From Chrysogorgia sp. JL179-B06 (lineage: Eukaryota; Cnidaria; Anthozoa; Scleralcyonacea; Chrysogorgiidae): 64,000 nt of DNA. How positions within the stretch are numbered: the stretch's first letter is position 1; each line of letters starts with the position of its first letter. The notes under the pieces are model-generated. The model made no database searches and was not told the origin of the DNA. It saw only the letters and a program-made list of their open reading frames with translations. Made by a program: the position numbers and the translations under genes. The stretch covers positions 4,719,001-4,783,000 of the forward strand of contig JAYKKM010000263.1 of NCBI GenBank assembly GCA_035772405.1, given 5' to 3'. Below are positions 45,905-57,486 of the stretch, piece by piece.

Positions 45905-46631
45905 TTACTTAACACATTTACTAGCTTTAACAATGTTGTTATGCCAGAGACCTCTCTTGGATAATGTCACTGTGAGATAATATCCAATCATTAAAAATGT
46001 AGTTCGATAACGGATGATTTTCACATTAACTTCAAACTCAGGAGAATTGATATGAGGATGTACATACTGGGTTAGTTCACTGGCTATGTAGCCTACCTTT
46101 TTATAAGTATCATCGGCCATGATGTAAACAGCAATAGCATTATTATCATGAATATTTTCAGGCTCTGCTCGAATTGTTGCAAAAACTGGTCTATTATATT
46201 CATAAAGGTATTCATATGCTTCTTCGAGGGCTGTCTGTCTGTCTGTTGAATAGCAACTGCCCAAAACTTTAAATGACAAGGTATGAACACAATCATCATC
46301 TTGTAGATCTGAACAGTAAGATTCGTCCGATTCTGATTCATGGTCACTAATTGATTGGTTACTTTCCAGTGGTTGTAACAGGTGATCTTCAAGTTTCCAC
46401 AACACTTCATAGTTGTGGCCATGGACTTCAATTAGACAATGTGATAAACACTCTTTTGCCCCAACAACTTTTGACCAGACCATCATATTCTTTTCCATTA
46501 TATGCAAATCTCACTGGAGTTAAGTTTAGGCATATAAGAGGAAAACATGGGATTTCCCAAGATATGCAAGTGTTTTCAATTTTGATAATTTCTAAATCCA
46601 AGTGGGAGTCAGGGAACTGGGAATTCATCAT
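45905..46631 (-). pseudogene. HIRAN-domain protein
   Basis: Two overlapping frames form one protein: from 46,631 (IPCFPLICLNLTPVRFAYNG), shifting near 46,480 into the frame that ends at 45,905. The latter has LWKLEDHLLQPLES, an acidic linker, FKVLGSCYSTDRQTALEEA, and IRAEPENIHDNNAIAVY..KKVGYIASEL, the core of a HIRAN fold (repdN..DpNAv..vGyv). It ends TLSKRGLWH. HIRAN domains bind DNA ends or single strands in repair factors. Stand-alone HIRAN proteins of this layout are, as I recall, highly multi-copy in corals. One frameshift marks this copy as probably inactive. Flanking minus-strand exons (46,800-47,250) may belong to it. Confidence 0.65.
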
Positions 46632-46976
46632 GTTTCCTAAAATGAAAAATTTCTATAAGTGAGAGAGTTTTTACATCACTATAATGTTGAAAAGGTCCCT
46701 GAAAGAACAATGTAAGTGACTAATGATAATCCAAATTTATCATTTCATTTATTACTTTAAAAAAGGATCTTTTCAATGTATTTGTTGTCTTCTTTGTACA
46801 AAAATAAAGAAAAGGTTTACCTTGGTTATGGATGCAATTCTGGTCCTTGTTTTCCTGGTTCTGTGGGCATATTGGTTTCTAAAGGAAAAAAGGTGAATCC
46901 AATTTTGGCATGATGTCAGCAGTGTAGTGAAGTGCAAGCAATATACTCTATTTCTCACCTTTTTAAATGAAGGAAA

Positions 46977-47110
46977 TTAATTCATTGTCTTTCCAGTTGC
47001 AAGGTCCACATTCCCAACTGCAATTTCCATTGTAATTTCATCAGCAGTAATACCATTCAAAGTTAAAGTAACTAACAAACTACAGGTTTCACTACCAACA
47101 TTGACACCTA
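46977..47110 (-). other. Possible unassigned exon
   Basis: Following an acceptor TTTTAG, the frame GVNVGSETCSLLVTLTLNG to GNVDLATGKTMN ends at a stop at about 46,978. It is upstream of, and on the same strand as, the HIRAN gene. I do not recognise it. Confidence 0.3.
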
Positions 47111-47395
47111 AAATAATAAATATTATGAGACTTCTTGTCACTAGTATAGGGAGGGGCCACGTGGAGGGGCATGTGCTGAAATTCCAACAATAGCTGTCGG
47201 GTTGATACAATGCTTGTTGTTCCACTTGTATCTCATTTGGATGCATCTATAATTATAACAGCTATTTACAGTATGTTGGATTCTTGTGGATTTTGGTGGG
47301 TAAATGGTACATTGCCCCCACTATGATAGAGACCTTGTAATGCCTCTGCTTCTGTCCTTGTTTTCCTGGTTCAGTCCTCTTGAGAGAAATCAATA

Positions 47396-47565
47396 CCCTA
47401 ACAAAAAAAGTCTATAGGCCTGCCTATATGTGTATGTCTATAGGCAAGTACCTATAGGATCCTATAGGAAACCTATAGAATTCTATAGGCAATTGGAACA
47501 TTTTCTATAGGCAACCTACAGAGAAACCTATTAGCCTATAGAAACCTATAACCCAATTTGAATTT
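47396..47565 (+). repeat. Element end CCCTAACAAAAAAAG with CTATAGG array
   Basis: It starts CCCTAACAAAAAAAGTCTATAG and continues as degenerate, self-complementary CCTATAGG/CTATAGAA units for about 150 bp. The design equals the 40,170 end (CCCTTACAAAAAAA plus AATTCC units). The interior would lie to the right. No matching right end was found. Confidence 0.65.
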
Positions 47566-47579
47566 GCCTGCGTATACAG

Positions 47580-48690
47580 TTGGTCACTTGCTTGTATGAT
47601 TCAGCTGTATTTTATACAAATGAAGAACATGAAGCTAAAATGAAAAGAAAAGTGGACATTCAAACCATTCTTGAATCTCCAGAGGTGTACATTTTTGGAA
47701 GATCAAGCAGCTCAGATGTTGAGCAATTGGCCTATATTGACAGTCGGTTAGAGTGCTTGGAAGAAATCACTTTGCCAATCACAACAGAAGGGGAAGAAAT
47801 GACAGATGTGATGCGGTTCTTCCATGGGGACAATCCAGCCCAGCAATATGAATGTGGCCAGCAGAAAGGTGGCACATATTACTGCTCTGCGTGTGGAGTA
47901 CATGCCAATCGGGTTTATGAATTAGATTACAGCCTTCGTTGCAAGCATATCTCGTTAAGCGATATGCAAAAGCTAATTCTAGAAGGTGCCATTTCCCTAC
48001 AACAAACATTGACAGGAAACAATAAACCAACCCAGAATTTGAAGAAGGCAGAGCTACTGAAAGAACTGAATAGTAGAAAGATCTATGAAGGTGAATCGCG
48101 TGAAGATCTTGCAAAGTTGTTGACCGACAAGCTACATGGTGTGCAAAGAGTACCAGCTCTCCTTTACCCGTGTGACAAGTATGAGATATTGCCATTCGAG
48201 CCACTGCATGATGTTGGGAAACACATCGAAAATGTCCTTGATGAGTTGCCCATGCATGTTTCCACTGATCAAGCTGAGCTCATCAGAGAGACCATAGAGC
48301 TTTCTCTAGGAGGTAAGGAGACGAAACGTTGCTGTGACTACCGATGTGCTCTAATCATGGTAACCAATCGTATAATTGGTAAAGTTTCAACAGAAGTGGA
48401 GAAATTATTGCAAACATTGGTAGAGATACAATCCATAGCATATGCAAATGAGGGAAGTCGGTCTCCACAAGTGTTTTAAGATTTCACAACCTTACATGGT
48501 TGTATGCATTTCTGTGTTGGCAGGTTATTGGTTTCCACACCAAGAAGATGAGTTACCGCAAGTTTTATAGTGCATATTTCCATAAAATGTCAGCACATGC
48601 TGCAATCCTGAATCGCCTTGTCAGTGGGAAATCATGCCATAGATCGATCGATATTCGGAAGGATATCATAGAAATATTTAGTGATCCAAA
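47580..48690 (+). pseudogene. Unclassified multi-copy, transposon-linked protein
   Basis: The frame 47,580-48,479 (299 codons) is open, then a one-base shift leads to 48,500-48,690. Features: MRFFHGDNPAQQYECGQQKG, a zinc-like CSACGVHANRVYEL, KLHGVQRVPALLY, FEPLHDVGKHIENVLDELP, a Cys-rich KRCCDYRCAL, and in the second frame LHNLTWLYAFLCW and YFHKMSAHAAILNRLVSG. I recognise this as a repeated cnidarian/sponge family but not its fold or function. It starts right after the CTATAGG array, consistent with being the element's main protein. No DDE triad is assignable. Confidence 0.5.
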
Positions 48691-48944
48691 TATACCGAGC
48701 TGCTCTCTTGTTGTTGTTGTAATAGACACATTTGGATCAGGCAGGGGAGTCCTTGACGATAAAAAGATCTAAAAAGATCCTGCCTGTTGGCGAGACTGAA
48801 CAGCTGTTGCCAAGACTTCTGTAGTCTGGTGAGATTGAGGAAAACAATTCGTGACAATAACTGGCTCTTATTTCGTGTAGCGGACACAGAAATTTGCATG
48901 AGTAAAATGTTAGTTAGCACTACATAGAACTGCGTCGTTCTTTA

Positions 48945-49025
48945 CAAAAATCCCGTTTATTTTATCTATAATAGGTTTAATTCATGAATTGGACAATTCC
49001 AGGACAAAAATAAACGGGATTTTTT
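48945..49025. repeat. Short inverted repeat AAAATCCCGTTTATTTT
   Basis: Arms of 17-19 bp at 48,945-48,963 and 49,006-49,025 around a 40-base centre. Confidence 0.75.
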
Positions 49026-51220
49026 AAACCTACAGAAGTAATCAGAAGCTTCATTTGCATGAAAAATTAACTGGTTGGAAGATACAGCAGGAATCAAGTT
49101 CCCTATGAGATAAGCAACACAATGTGCCCTTATCTGCTCCAGGTTGACATTTTCCTCCGTCTCATGTTGTACTTCAGATTTGTTGTCAGCATGCAGAGTG
49201 TTAATATTCTTGGTTTTGATTGCGTCAAATGCATTATTTGTCAAATTCATGGTAGTGAAACAGACCTCACATGTCACTCTGACTGGAGTCTGTTCACTTG
49301 TTCCACGAAAAATTAATGGAATTCCTCATCATCACTAACCATGAAAGGATGATCAAAGGACTCTGATTCACTTACAACAAAGGAGCATAAAGGCAATGTT
49401 CAGTTCGAAGGCAGAATGTTGTTGATGGGTACATACATACCTCTTGCATTTAGGTAATCACTCAGTCCCTTCTGCAGGAAAGTCGATTATTATATCTCCA
49501 GTACTATCTGTGATAACCTTTTTCAAATTATCAAGTTGATCTGTGAATCGATTTTTGCCATCAGCAAAATAATCGCTTGCTCTTCTCAAATTTTGATCTG
49601 GCAAAGTTGGTGGATCAGAAGAGAGAGCTGTTCAATAAAACGGTTTCAACCACCGTTTTTTTGTCAAACAGGGAGATACTTTCCCATTGTTTTGTCATAC
49701 TGATGCTAGCGTACCTGGATCCTGTATTCCTTCACTGCAGATTTCTTCACTTTCGTGGGATCATGGTCATTGGACTTTCCTTTTCTTATTCGATAAATCA
49801 GGCCAGAAAGACGATTGACAAGCGATTAGATGATTTGATTTGGTTAGTTCCTGCTTTGTCTGCTTGCCCACGAAAAGTCATAACACATGTTATGAATAGA
49901 TCTTAATGCTTCCTTGATTAAAGATGGTGCTTAAGCGTCCATTTTGTTTGGGGGATTAATGAGGAAATTGAACTGTGAAAAAAAGGTGAACTGGAGAAAC
50001 TTTTACTAAACTGTGAAAAATTTTACAAGACCATGGGCCTTCTGGGTCATCATAAAAACGAGATGCACTTGCCGGCGAGTCTTAACCGTTTGGTGAAGAA
50101 GTTCCATAAACTTATGCTGCTTCTCGGGAATCATGAAAAACCTCCCTGGATGAATCAACCTGAAAACCAAGATTTCTGGGATGTCAGAATAGACTTTAAT
50201 TTCAAAAAATATTCCAAGCATACAAGGTATAACAACTATAAGGCCACAAGAAAAGTTTCCACTTCGCCACAGCAAAATTACGGTCAGCAGAAGTCAGACA
50301 TGCATACGCCCCGCGATTGAAATTAACCTGAAGTTGGCAATGATGCCGATCATCGATATAAAGGAGACAAGGCACACCCAGACTATGGAAATAATTGATG
50401 CCATCAGGCCAGTAGAATGGTAAACATATGGTGAAATCGTTCAACCAAAAGGCAAAGTGTTATAGGTGAAAAACCACCCACCCCATTGAATTCCAACTGA
50501 TCATACCCCAACTTGTCATCTAGAACACGTAACGAGGTAAGTTGGTCAGTTTATCCAAATTGAACAGCTTGTCCTACATTCATAAATTTAAAAACCGTGC
50601 ATCATTACATAAACGTGGTTTCATAGGTTCCACTGTTAATGGCAACACACTAGATGGGTGAGACAACACCAGTACTCAGGCTTTCTAGAACGGTCTTCTG
50701 TGTGAAATCCACAAATGGTTAATACACGAAACATTCTTAAATATACATGGCGGTGGTAAGTCAGAGTCAAAATGCTCGCCCTTCACCATAACTTGAAAAG
50801 GCCGAAAATATGGAAAAACGGATAGTTCATTCTTTATCCAAGACTAGCTTCCTGTTGTCACTAAATTATTGGCAGTTTACCACCTTTTCACTTTGCTATA
50901 TACACTTCCTGTTGTTCGGACGATGATATTGGACCAGCAGCCAATTCTGCGCAATAAATCTGTAGCTTGTCCGCTCGGAAATTATTAGGGTCTTGGAATG
51001 CCAATTGGTTTATATTGCTGATCACTCGCACTAGTTGGATAAGGTGGTCATTTGCCACCATCCCTCCACTAACCAGCATAGGTTCTCCCCCACGTTCATC
51101 CATTTTATAGTCACATAACGAACTAAGTCATCAAAATAAAACACCCTTTTCCCAAGGCCAGAACAAAGCAACCTAAATTAAAAATAATTTACGGGTATGA
51201 AAACATGGAGGACAGCTTTG
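49026..51220. other. No gene recognised
   Basis: Several short frames occur on both strands, for example minus 49,277-48,966, plus 50,033-50,320 and minus 51,103-50,888. None shows a domain, repeat or splice pattern that I can support. They may be remnants of the element entered at 47,396. Confidence 0.45.
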
Positions 51221-51224
51221 ACCC

Positions 51225-51595
51225 AGTATGACCTGGAGGGTTTGATTTAGATACCCCAGTTTCAAAGCTCTCAATGCTCTGTGACACAAGAGATTAAAAA
51301 TTACCGTACTAAATTACTGGCCAACCCTATCTGCACGTCGTGACTACATTACTTTAATTGAATGTTACAAAATAGTTTTCAGTGCATATGATAATGTAAA
51401 TATCGATGACTATTTTGAATTAACTAGTTGTCAAACACCAGAGTGAATCACAATTTTAAGCTGTATGTGAAATTGGTATAAATACTCTTTCTTCGTCAGA
51501 ATAATAAGACAGTGGAACAATCTACCAATAAACGTTGTGGAAGTTGAAAACTTTAATGTTTAATACTAATTATAAACAACAACAACAATATATAA
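51225..51595 (+). mobile_element. 5'-truncated LINE 3' end
   Basis: Frames here read ITLIECYKIVFSAYDNVN and, after a shift, YSFFVRIIRQWNNLP..VVEVENFNV. This is the terminal C-x segment of Rex/CR1/Jockey-type reverse transcriptase proteins. It ends with a short AACAACAAC tail. Confidence 0.65.
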
Positions 51596-51690
51596 CCCAC
51601 GTATTTCAAAGACAGTACTATAATGAGTATTGTCAAGTGAAAAGCACCTTCTTTGTATGACCAATAATATCCAATAATATAACGCTACTT

Positions 51691-52476
51691 GTGAGCTTAC
51701 AAGCGAAGAAGATCAGTTGTTTGAATCAAGGCAGTATGGATAATCCCATGGCTCTTCAGAGGGTACTTTGGTGGATGTTGTCCATTCGTTTTGGCTTTCA
51801 AGCAAGAGACGAGACTCGAAAGTTGTGTTGGGGGGATGTCAGCCTACAGAATGACCACATTACGAATGAAGAAGGGTTGGTTTGGCTAGCAGAGAGGGGA
51901 ACCAAGACTCGTCACAGTCAAGAACGAGATCACCGGTCTTTTCAGCCGAAGTTATTCGCAACAGACACGTTGCAATGCCCCGTCAGGTACTAAAAAGCAT
52001 TAAAATATCATCGACCTGTGGCTATGAATGTCCCAGAATCACCGTTTTTCCTCGGTGTTCTTCAAAATGTTAAACCGGACGAAGCTACCATCTGTTGGAT
52101 TATGACTGAACGCCTCTAAGTCAGAATCCCCGCTAGAACGCAACGATTCCATCTCTGGACACACATTGATGAACGGAAATTGACGAACCCTGTTCTATCC
52201 GGGTTTGAAAGAAACGATGAACATTGTCTGCAGGAAGTGTGTGATGATCTGGTGAGGGAAATCAATGTTTGCACAAGATTTCTGTGTCAAGACTCAGTGC
52301 AGTAAACAGCACCTTCAAGCTTTCTTTACAAGTCCAACAAGTCATCGAAAGTTTTAAGCAGGAATTTTGGCACAGACAAACTAATCCCAAAAGATGTCCG
52401 GGATCGGAAAGGCTTTTACGGCGATCAGGTAAATATGTATATATTGATTGATAAACTACTGTCTTACTAGTCTTAA
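51691..52476 (+). pseudogene. Crypton-type tyrosine recombinase (DUF3504-like)
   Basis: The frame from 51,691 reads NPMALQRVLWWMLSIRFGFQARDETRKLCWGDVSL, then TERGTKTR-like and SFQPKLFATDTLQCPV. After a shift it continues FLGVLQNV and, near 52,160-52,300, LSGFERNDEHCLQEVCDDLV. This is the DUF3504 fold of Crypton-derived recombinases, also domesticated in KIAA1958/ZMYM-like genes; the Arg in FQARDETR is the likely first catalytic residue. Several stops mark decay. It is cut at TTAA (52,473) by the Kolobok-like element. An inverted copy of its 3' part lies at 59,390-59,680. Confidence 0.75.
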
Positions 52477-52584
52477 ACACAGAGCGAGCGCATAAGTGAG
52501 GCTGAGTAGCTCAGCCTCTTCAATTTTATTGGTCCGTTTCGTGGGCGTGCGCAGGGCAGGGCTTGTTTCTGGAAACAACAAAAA

Positions 52585-53339
52585 ATGGCAGAAAATGAAA
52601 CAAAAGTCAAAGTAAGTTTAAACAAAGTTTATTTATTATCTATTTCTTTGCCATTTCATTTTATTTACAATATAAAGGCGTAGACGTAATTAAACAAGTG
52701 CTTTTAACAATAACAAACGCTAGGTGACAGTGAGTATCCCGTCGTCAGAGCTCGAGTCTTTACTGTCTTTTTTGGTCTATTCTGGAGGAGAATTCCTAAA
52801 AGAAACAAAAATACGAAAGAGAAAACGAAAAGATGAAGAAAGTGAGGGTCCAAATACGGTGCAAAATGCAGGTAATGAAGACTGAATCTATCGTGCAATA
52901 TAGTTCTGCTGTTCTGTTTTATTAAATGTCGATAGTACGTTTGTTTACTGTTGGTGTTACTGTAACTGTTTTCCTATCATTATCAATGTATATGTAGAGA
53001 GAATATCTGCCTCTGGTTTTGCTCGCCAAGACTAACCTTGGAGCCCTACGTGTAGAGCAGACTGGAAATGCAGTATACGAACATTGCCTACAGGTGCTCT
53101 GTATAACATCCCTGCAAGCGAAGAGAGACCACGTTTTCTGGGAGCTTATGGACCACCACGACTGAAAAATATCAGCAACAGGTATAATAATTACATGCTA
53201 AAGAGAGCAGGACTCTGGAACAACCTACATAAATAGAGAAAAAAAACGAACTGAGATTATTTATTGCAGCTGTGCAAGAAGTTATGCCGAATCCACCAGG
53301 AGTACCAGACAAGGGACACGTTCCTACACTATAACGTAA
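52585..53339 (+). CDS. Spliced 110-aa basic protein, second gene of Kolobok-like element
   Basis: Four exons: 52,585-52,611, 52,724-52,871, 53,094-53,181 and 53,270-53,339, with donors AAA|GTAAGT, CAG|GTAATG and CAG|GTATAA and AG acceptors. Their 333 bases form one frame ending TAA, with phases 0, 1 and 2 agreeing at each joint, which is unlikely by chance. The product starts MAENETKVKV, has an amphipathic SSELESLLSFL, a nuclear-localisation-like KIRKRKRKDEE, then a Pro/Arg-rich tail (FLGAYGPPRLK). The start is 90 bp inside the left TIR. I do not recognise the family. A role as an accessory DNA-binding partner of the transposase is a guess from its position. Confidence 0.55.
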
Positions 53340-53689
53340 ATAAAAAATAAGTATTCAACGTACCTTAGTTGTGTTTTTTACTCACCATGCTTTTTCCCTA
53401 CTACCAGAGAATACCACAATTATATCAATACACAACGAACCTAAATATACAGTATACCTGTATTTACACTGAATAGATCACAATTACTGAATACATGGTC
53501 TCACTATTTATACTGAATATCTACACTATCTGAACATCTACACTGTCTGACTACACGCATTGAATTTCTACACTGACTGATCATCTACAGTACACTGCCA
53601 AGGTTTAATAAACTTGGATTTGTTATCTGCAATATATTCTAAGTTAATTCTACCAGTTGATCATAAAAAGATGACCAAATGTTGTCCCT

Positions 53690-56600
53690 GAAATTATTGG
53701 TTTCAAAACTCTGTATGGTGCTACCCGGTCTGGCCGCTTGATACTTTGATGGTATTGTTCACTGTAAATTTCTCGGCCCACATTTTCATTCTAAATTAGT
53801 ATAATTTATATCATGGAATTATATTTGAACTGGATATCAATTGTATTGGATGGTACAAAAATATTACAGTTTTAATCATCAATAACATGTTATTCTGTTA
53901 TTGATGATTAAAAAATCATCAATAACAGAATAACTGATCAACATACCCAATCTAAAATTGCAAGATTGACTCTCACGTTGTATACTTCATCGCTGAAATG
54001 AATTGTTTTGATGCATAAATAAGGATGACATTGTGGAAACTCTCAATGTAATAAGTATCCCGGCACTAAAATTACATAAGCACCATTAATGCTTTAATGC
54101 TTACCTAATAAGCCACCAATGGATGGAATTCCCCTTGTAATGAAGCCCAACTGCCCCCACAAACTATACAAAAACTGAAAACATAGTACTGGGAATACCA
54201 GTATATATACTCAGTGGCAAAGTCATTCGCATTTTTATAAATACTTGTAGAAGTGATGGCCTTGAGAAGAGCTTGGGCTGCCACAGGACTCTTTAAAGGG
54301 TTTTTGTTGGAACATAGTCAGTCTGCATCTTACATCTAGATTCCTGATTGCAATCTTCATGGTTTCCCTAGCAACAAAGAAGTATTGCTGTAATCTCCAA
54401 AACATAACAACATTTGTTGTAAATAAACAGCTGTTCAAATATATAGATACAGTGTACATACCTTATAATGTTCAACCACATTTAGTAGACTTTTCTGAAG
54501 TTTCTTTGGATCACGATCACAGTTCTTCATAGCATAGTAGAAATGTGTCTTCACGCTTTTCACTACAATGAATATATGAGTATGTATAATATGTATGTTA
54601 ATTGTATATAAAAACTATATAAATTGGACAATACAATTGGACAATACAAAAACAGACATGAATTGGAGAATACAAACCATTAATTGAACAATACAAACTA
54701 CATCATGAATTGGACAAATATTACTGTTACATGCAAGGTACCTTTTGTCAGAAAGTTCACAGAACCAAATCTTTCCTTCATTTTTCAGTGTCCTTTAGCA
54801 ATTGTTGAGGTGGACTTCTTTACATTCTTACCACCTGTCAACAATATACAGTAGATATTAACAGAATATTGGTTTCATGTAAAAGTATGTGATGATAATT
54901 GCAGCAAACCAATAATATTTTATATTTTTATTACCAATATTATTACCAGTACTAGTGTAACTAACATAATTGGAACTAATTACACATTGCAATATGCAAT
55001 ATAAGAACTGCACTTCAGTTTCCAACTAATTTTCCAACAAATAAACTATTTATCTTACCGTGCCATTTGTCAAATGAATTAGTGATTCCACGGGCAATCG
55101 TCTAATTTTTTAGGCATAGCACTGTATCATCACTCACTTCAGTAATGTTCAGTTCTACAAAAGTAATTTTGCATTCACATCTTAATACTCCTGTAATTAG
55201 AAAATAACCTTTTTCTAATTTTTTCCAATATATAATTATGTATAAATAGATAAAAAAATTATGTAATAAACACACATTTCTAGTTACCTTCTTGCAAAAT
55301 ATCAATTAGAGGCAGGCTGATGGGTTTTTCACGTGATGATGCACTAGCAATTTCAGTTTGAGAACAATTTTTTATTCCAATTATTTTGTGACTCCTAAAA
55401 TATTAAAGCAAAATTTGCTCTTTGTAGTATAGTGTATATCATTGATTTAATTCATAATTGTATAAATCAAAACCACATGTTAAATTATGTGATTTGACAT
55501 TTGTGATGTCCTATGACAATTATTCATAGGACAAAATGTTACCAAAAGCACTTGAAGGAACCAATAGGTTAAGGTACAACTAGAATTATTATACTTACAT
55601 CATAGTGATAGCTGTTACATATGTATGATATGCTGTCCGAACAGAGTCGTACCTAGCATCAATCATTATACCCTAGAACAAACAAAGTGGTACATTCCAT
55701 AATATATATATATATATGCAATGATGATTATTTGGTTCAGGTAACTATACAAAGTATTTGGTTTTAAAGATATGCAACTGAAAGACACCATATACATCAC
55801 CAAGATTTGCCAACTTCTAACCAATTCAAATACAAATTTCATTACCAAACTCAATTACCACTCCATCTTGTTTGTACTTGTCAGTGCTCCAGAACATTCA
55901 TAACTAGCCATTCCCTCTACAGCCTCAATGTATTTCATTTTCTGATATACTAGCTATCACAAGAAGCATATAAGTTTATTACCTGACTAAGTGATAAGAT
56001 ACATGACTAAGTGCAAGTTGATGTTTTTATATATTATATAGAGCAAAAAACAACTAATACCAAGTGGGGAACAAAGAAAAACTGATTGAAGAAAGAGAAA
56101 CAATTTATGTTACTAATAATTCAATAATTACAACTTTACATACCATCAGAAACATAATGCTCATTCATATGTCCAAGTCTGGCAGCTTGGCAAAAGCTTT
56201 CATACTGTGATGCCAGTAGCCCTGCAAAGTGAATGCATGCACCATCCTATCAGGTAGCAGGAAAATTGGATATCTTATCCAATTGTTTTATTTCCAAGCA
56301 CATTGTTATATTATTCACTGGTGTTTGATGGACTGTACAACTGTAGCAATTAGACTGTCTAGTAATTACTGATTGACTGACATTTCTATGTGTTCCTAGG
56401 AGGGTGTGGGGCCTGCCCCAGAACATTTTTGAAAATTTATTGTGTCTGAAATAGAATTTCCTGCATTTTCAGACCACTTTGGAGCAAAGTTAAAGCAATG
56501 TAACATTGCTCAAAAATGTGTTTTTAAATTATTACAGGTATATATTATAATTATATTAACAAAAGCAAGCATACTGTATGTAGTACTCAGGTCAGGAGTG

Positions 56601-57486
56601 TTATTTGAAACATATTTCATTTGGGGGCATGAAAAAGCTTCTGACCAACCAACTCACTCTGTACCAGACTTATTAGAAATTATTCATGGCTAGGATGGGC
56701 AAATCTGTATCAAACTAATTGGGTTTTTGAGTCATATAATTTGTGAATGAGTGTATATTTTATGATAGTGGAAATCACTTATGATAAGTACTACGGAAAA
56801 AAAGATGATTCTACTCACCTCACATTCACAAAGTACTTCCCTGCAGAAGGCCTGCTCATAATGGAGGAGGAGAACCACTCCACTATGTGCTTATCTGTGC
56901 ATGCAACAACAACCTTGATACAATGACTGCGTGGTAGCTCTTACTATTTCCAGAGTGGAGAGAGCATATTTTTTCCCGCAGCTACAACTGTTCCCTCTTT
57001 CTAGGAAGAACTTAAAAAGCCGTTCCAAAGCACTGCCGCATACAAGCTATATCTCATCGCTCTCTTCACACAAAGACTGTGTATTTGAGTTTTTGGTACG
57101 AGCAACGATTGTGGCGGTAATGGCGTTGAACTTGAGGAGGAATCTTCGATGTTTTGCAGAAACTGGTCATATGCAGGCGTAGAAGTAATGTTATGTGAAT
57201 CATGTGTAAGTTGTTCTGGTGTAGTTGAGGGATTATTCAGCCAGTTGTCGAGAAGCGCATCAATCAAATCGGCGTTCGCCGTCCTTGAACTTTCCAGTTT
57301 TAGTTGCGCTTTTATTTTATCAATTTCCCCCCTAATTTTTACAACACGACCTTCATCTTCTTTAGGCACTTCAATTTTAAATTGAAACCGAGATTTTTTG
57401 CTCTTTAGACTTTCTTTGTACGTTTCGTAGTGGAGCCGATTTCGCTTTTGCTTCTTTGTCAATGGTGGTGATTGTTCTTCCGCCAT
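53690..57486 (-). pseudogene. Kolobok-like transposase, about eleven exons
   Basis: First exon (57,486 to about 56,818) starts MAEEQSPPLTKKQKR, with RVVKIRGEIDKIKAQL and, after a shift near 57,050, a Cys motif FLERGNSCSCGKKY. Later exons: about 56,260-56,163 (MVHAFTLQG, LLASQYESFCQAARLG), about 55,945-55,856, 55,675-55,600 (MIDARYDSVRTAYHTYV, likely first catalytic Asp), 55,397-55,289, 55,196-55,060 (NITEVSDD..FDKWHG, second Asp region), 54,833-54,741 (KIWFCELSDK), 54,563-54,462 (VKTHFYYAMKNCDRD), about 54,360-54,200, 54,015-53,946 (DTYYIESFHNV, likely Glu, then LAILDW) and 53,790-53,700 (NVGREIYSEQYHQSI). Several frameshifts and an in-frame stop near 55,115 make it inactive. Confidence 0.75.
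53892..53931. repeat. Perfect 18-bp hairpin
   Basis: ATTCTGTTATTGATGATT and its inverted copy surround a 4-base A-rich loop, in the intron between the last two transposase exons. Confidence 0.85.

Noticed and set aside
57149..57385. Plus-strand frame opposite the first Kolobok exon
   Set aside because: Antisense shadow; the minus strand has the charged helical pattern and splice context.
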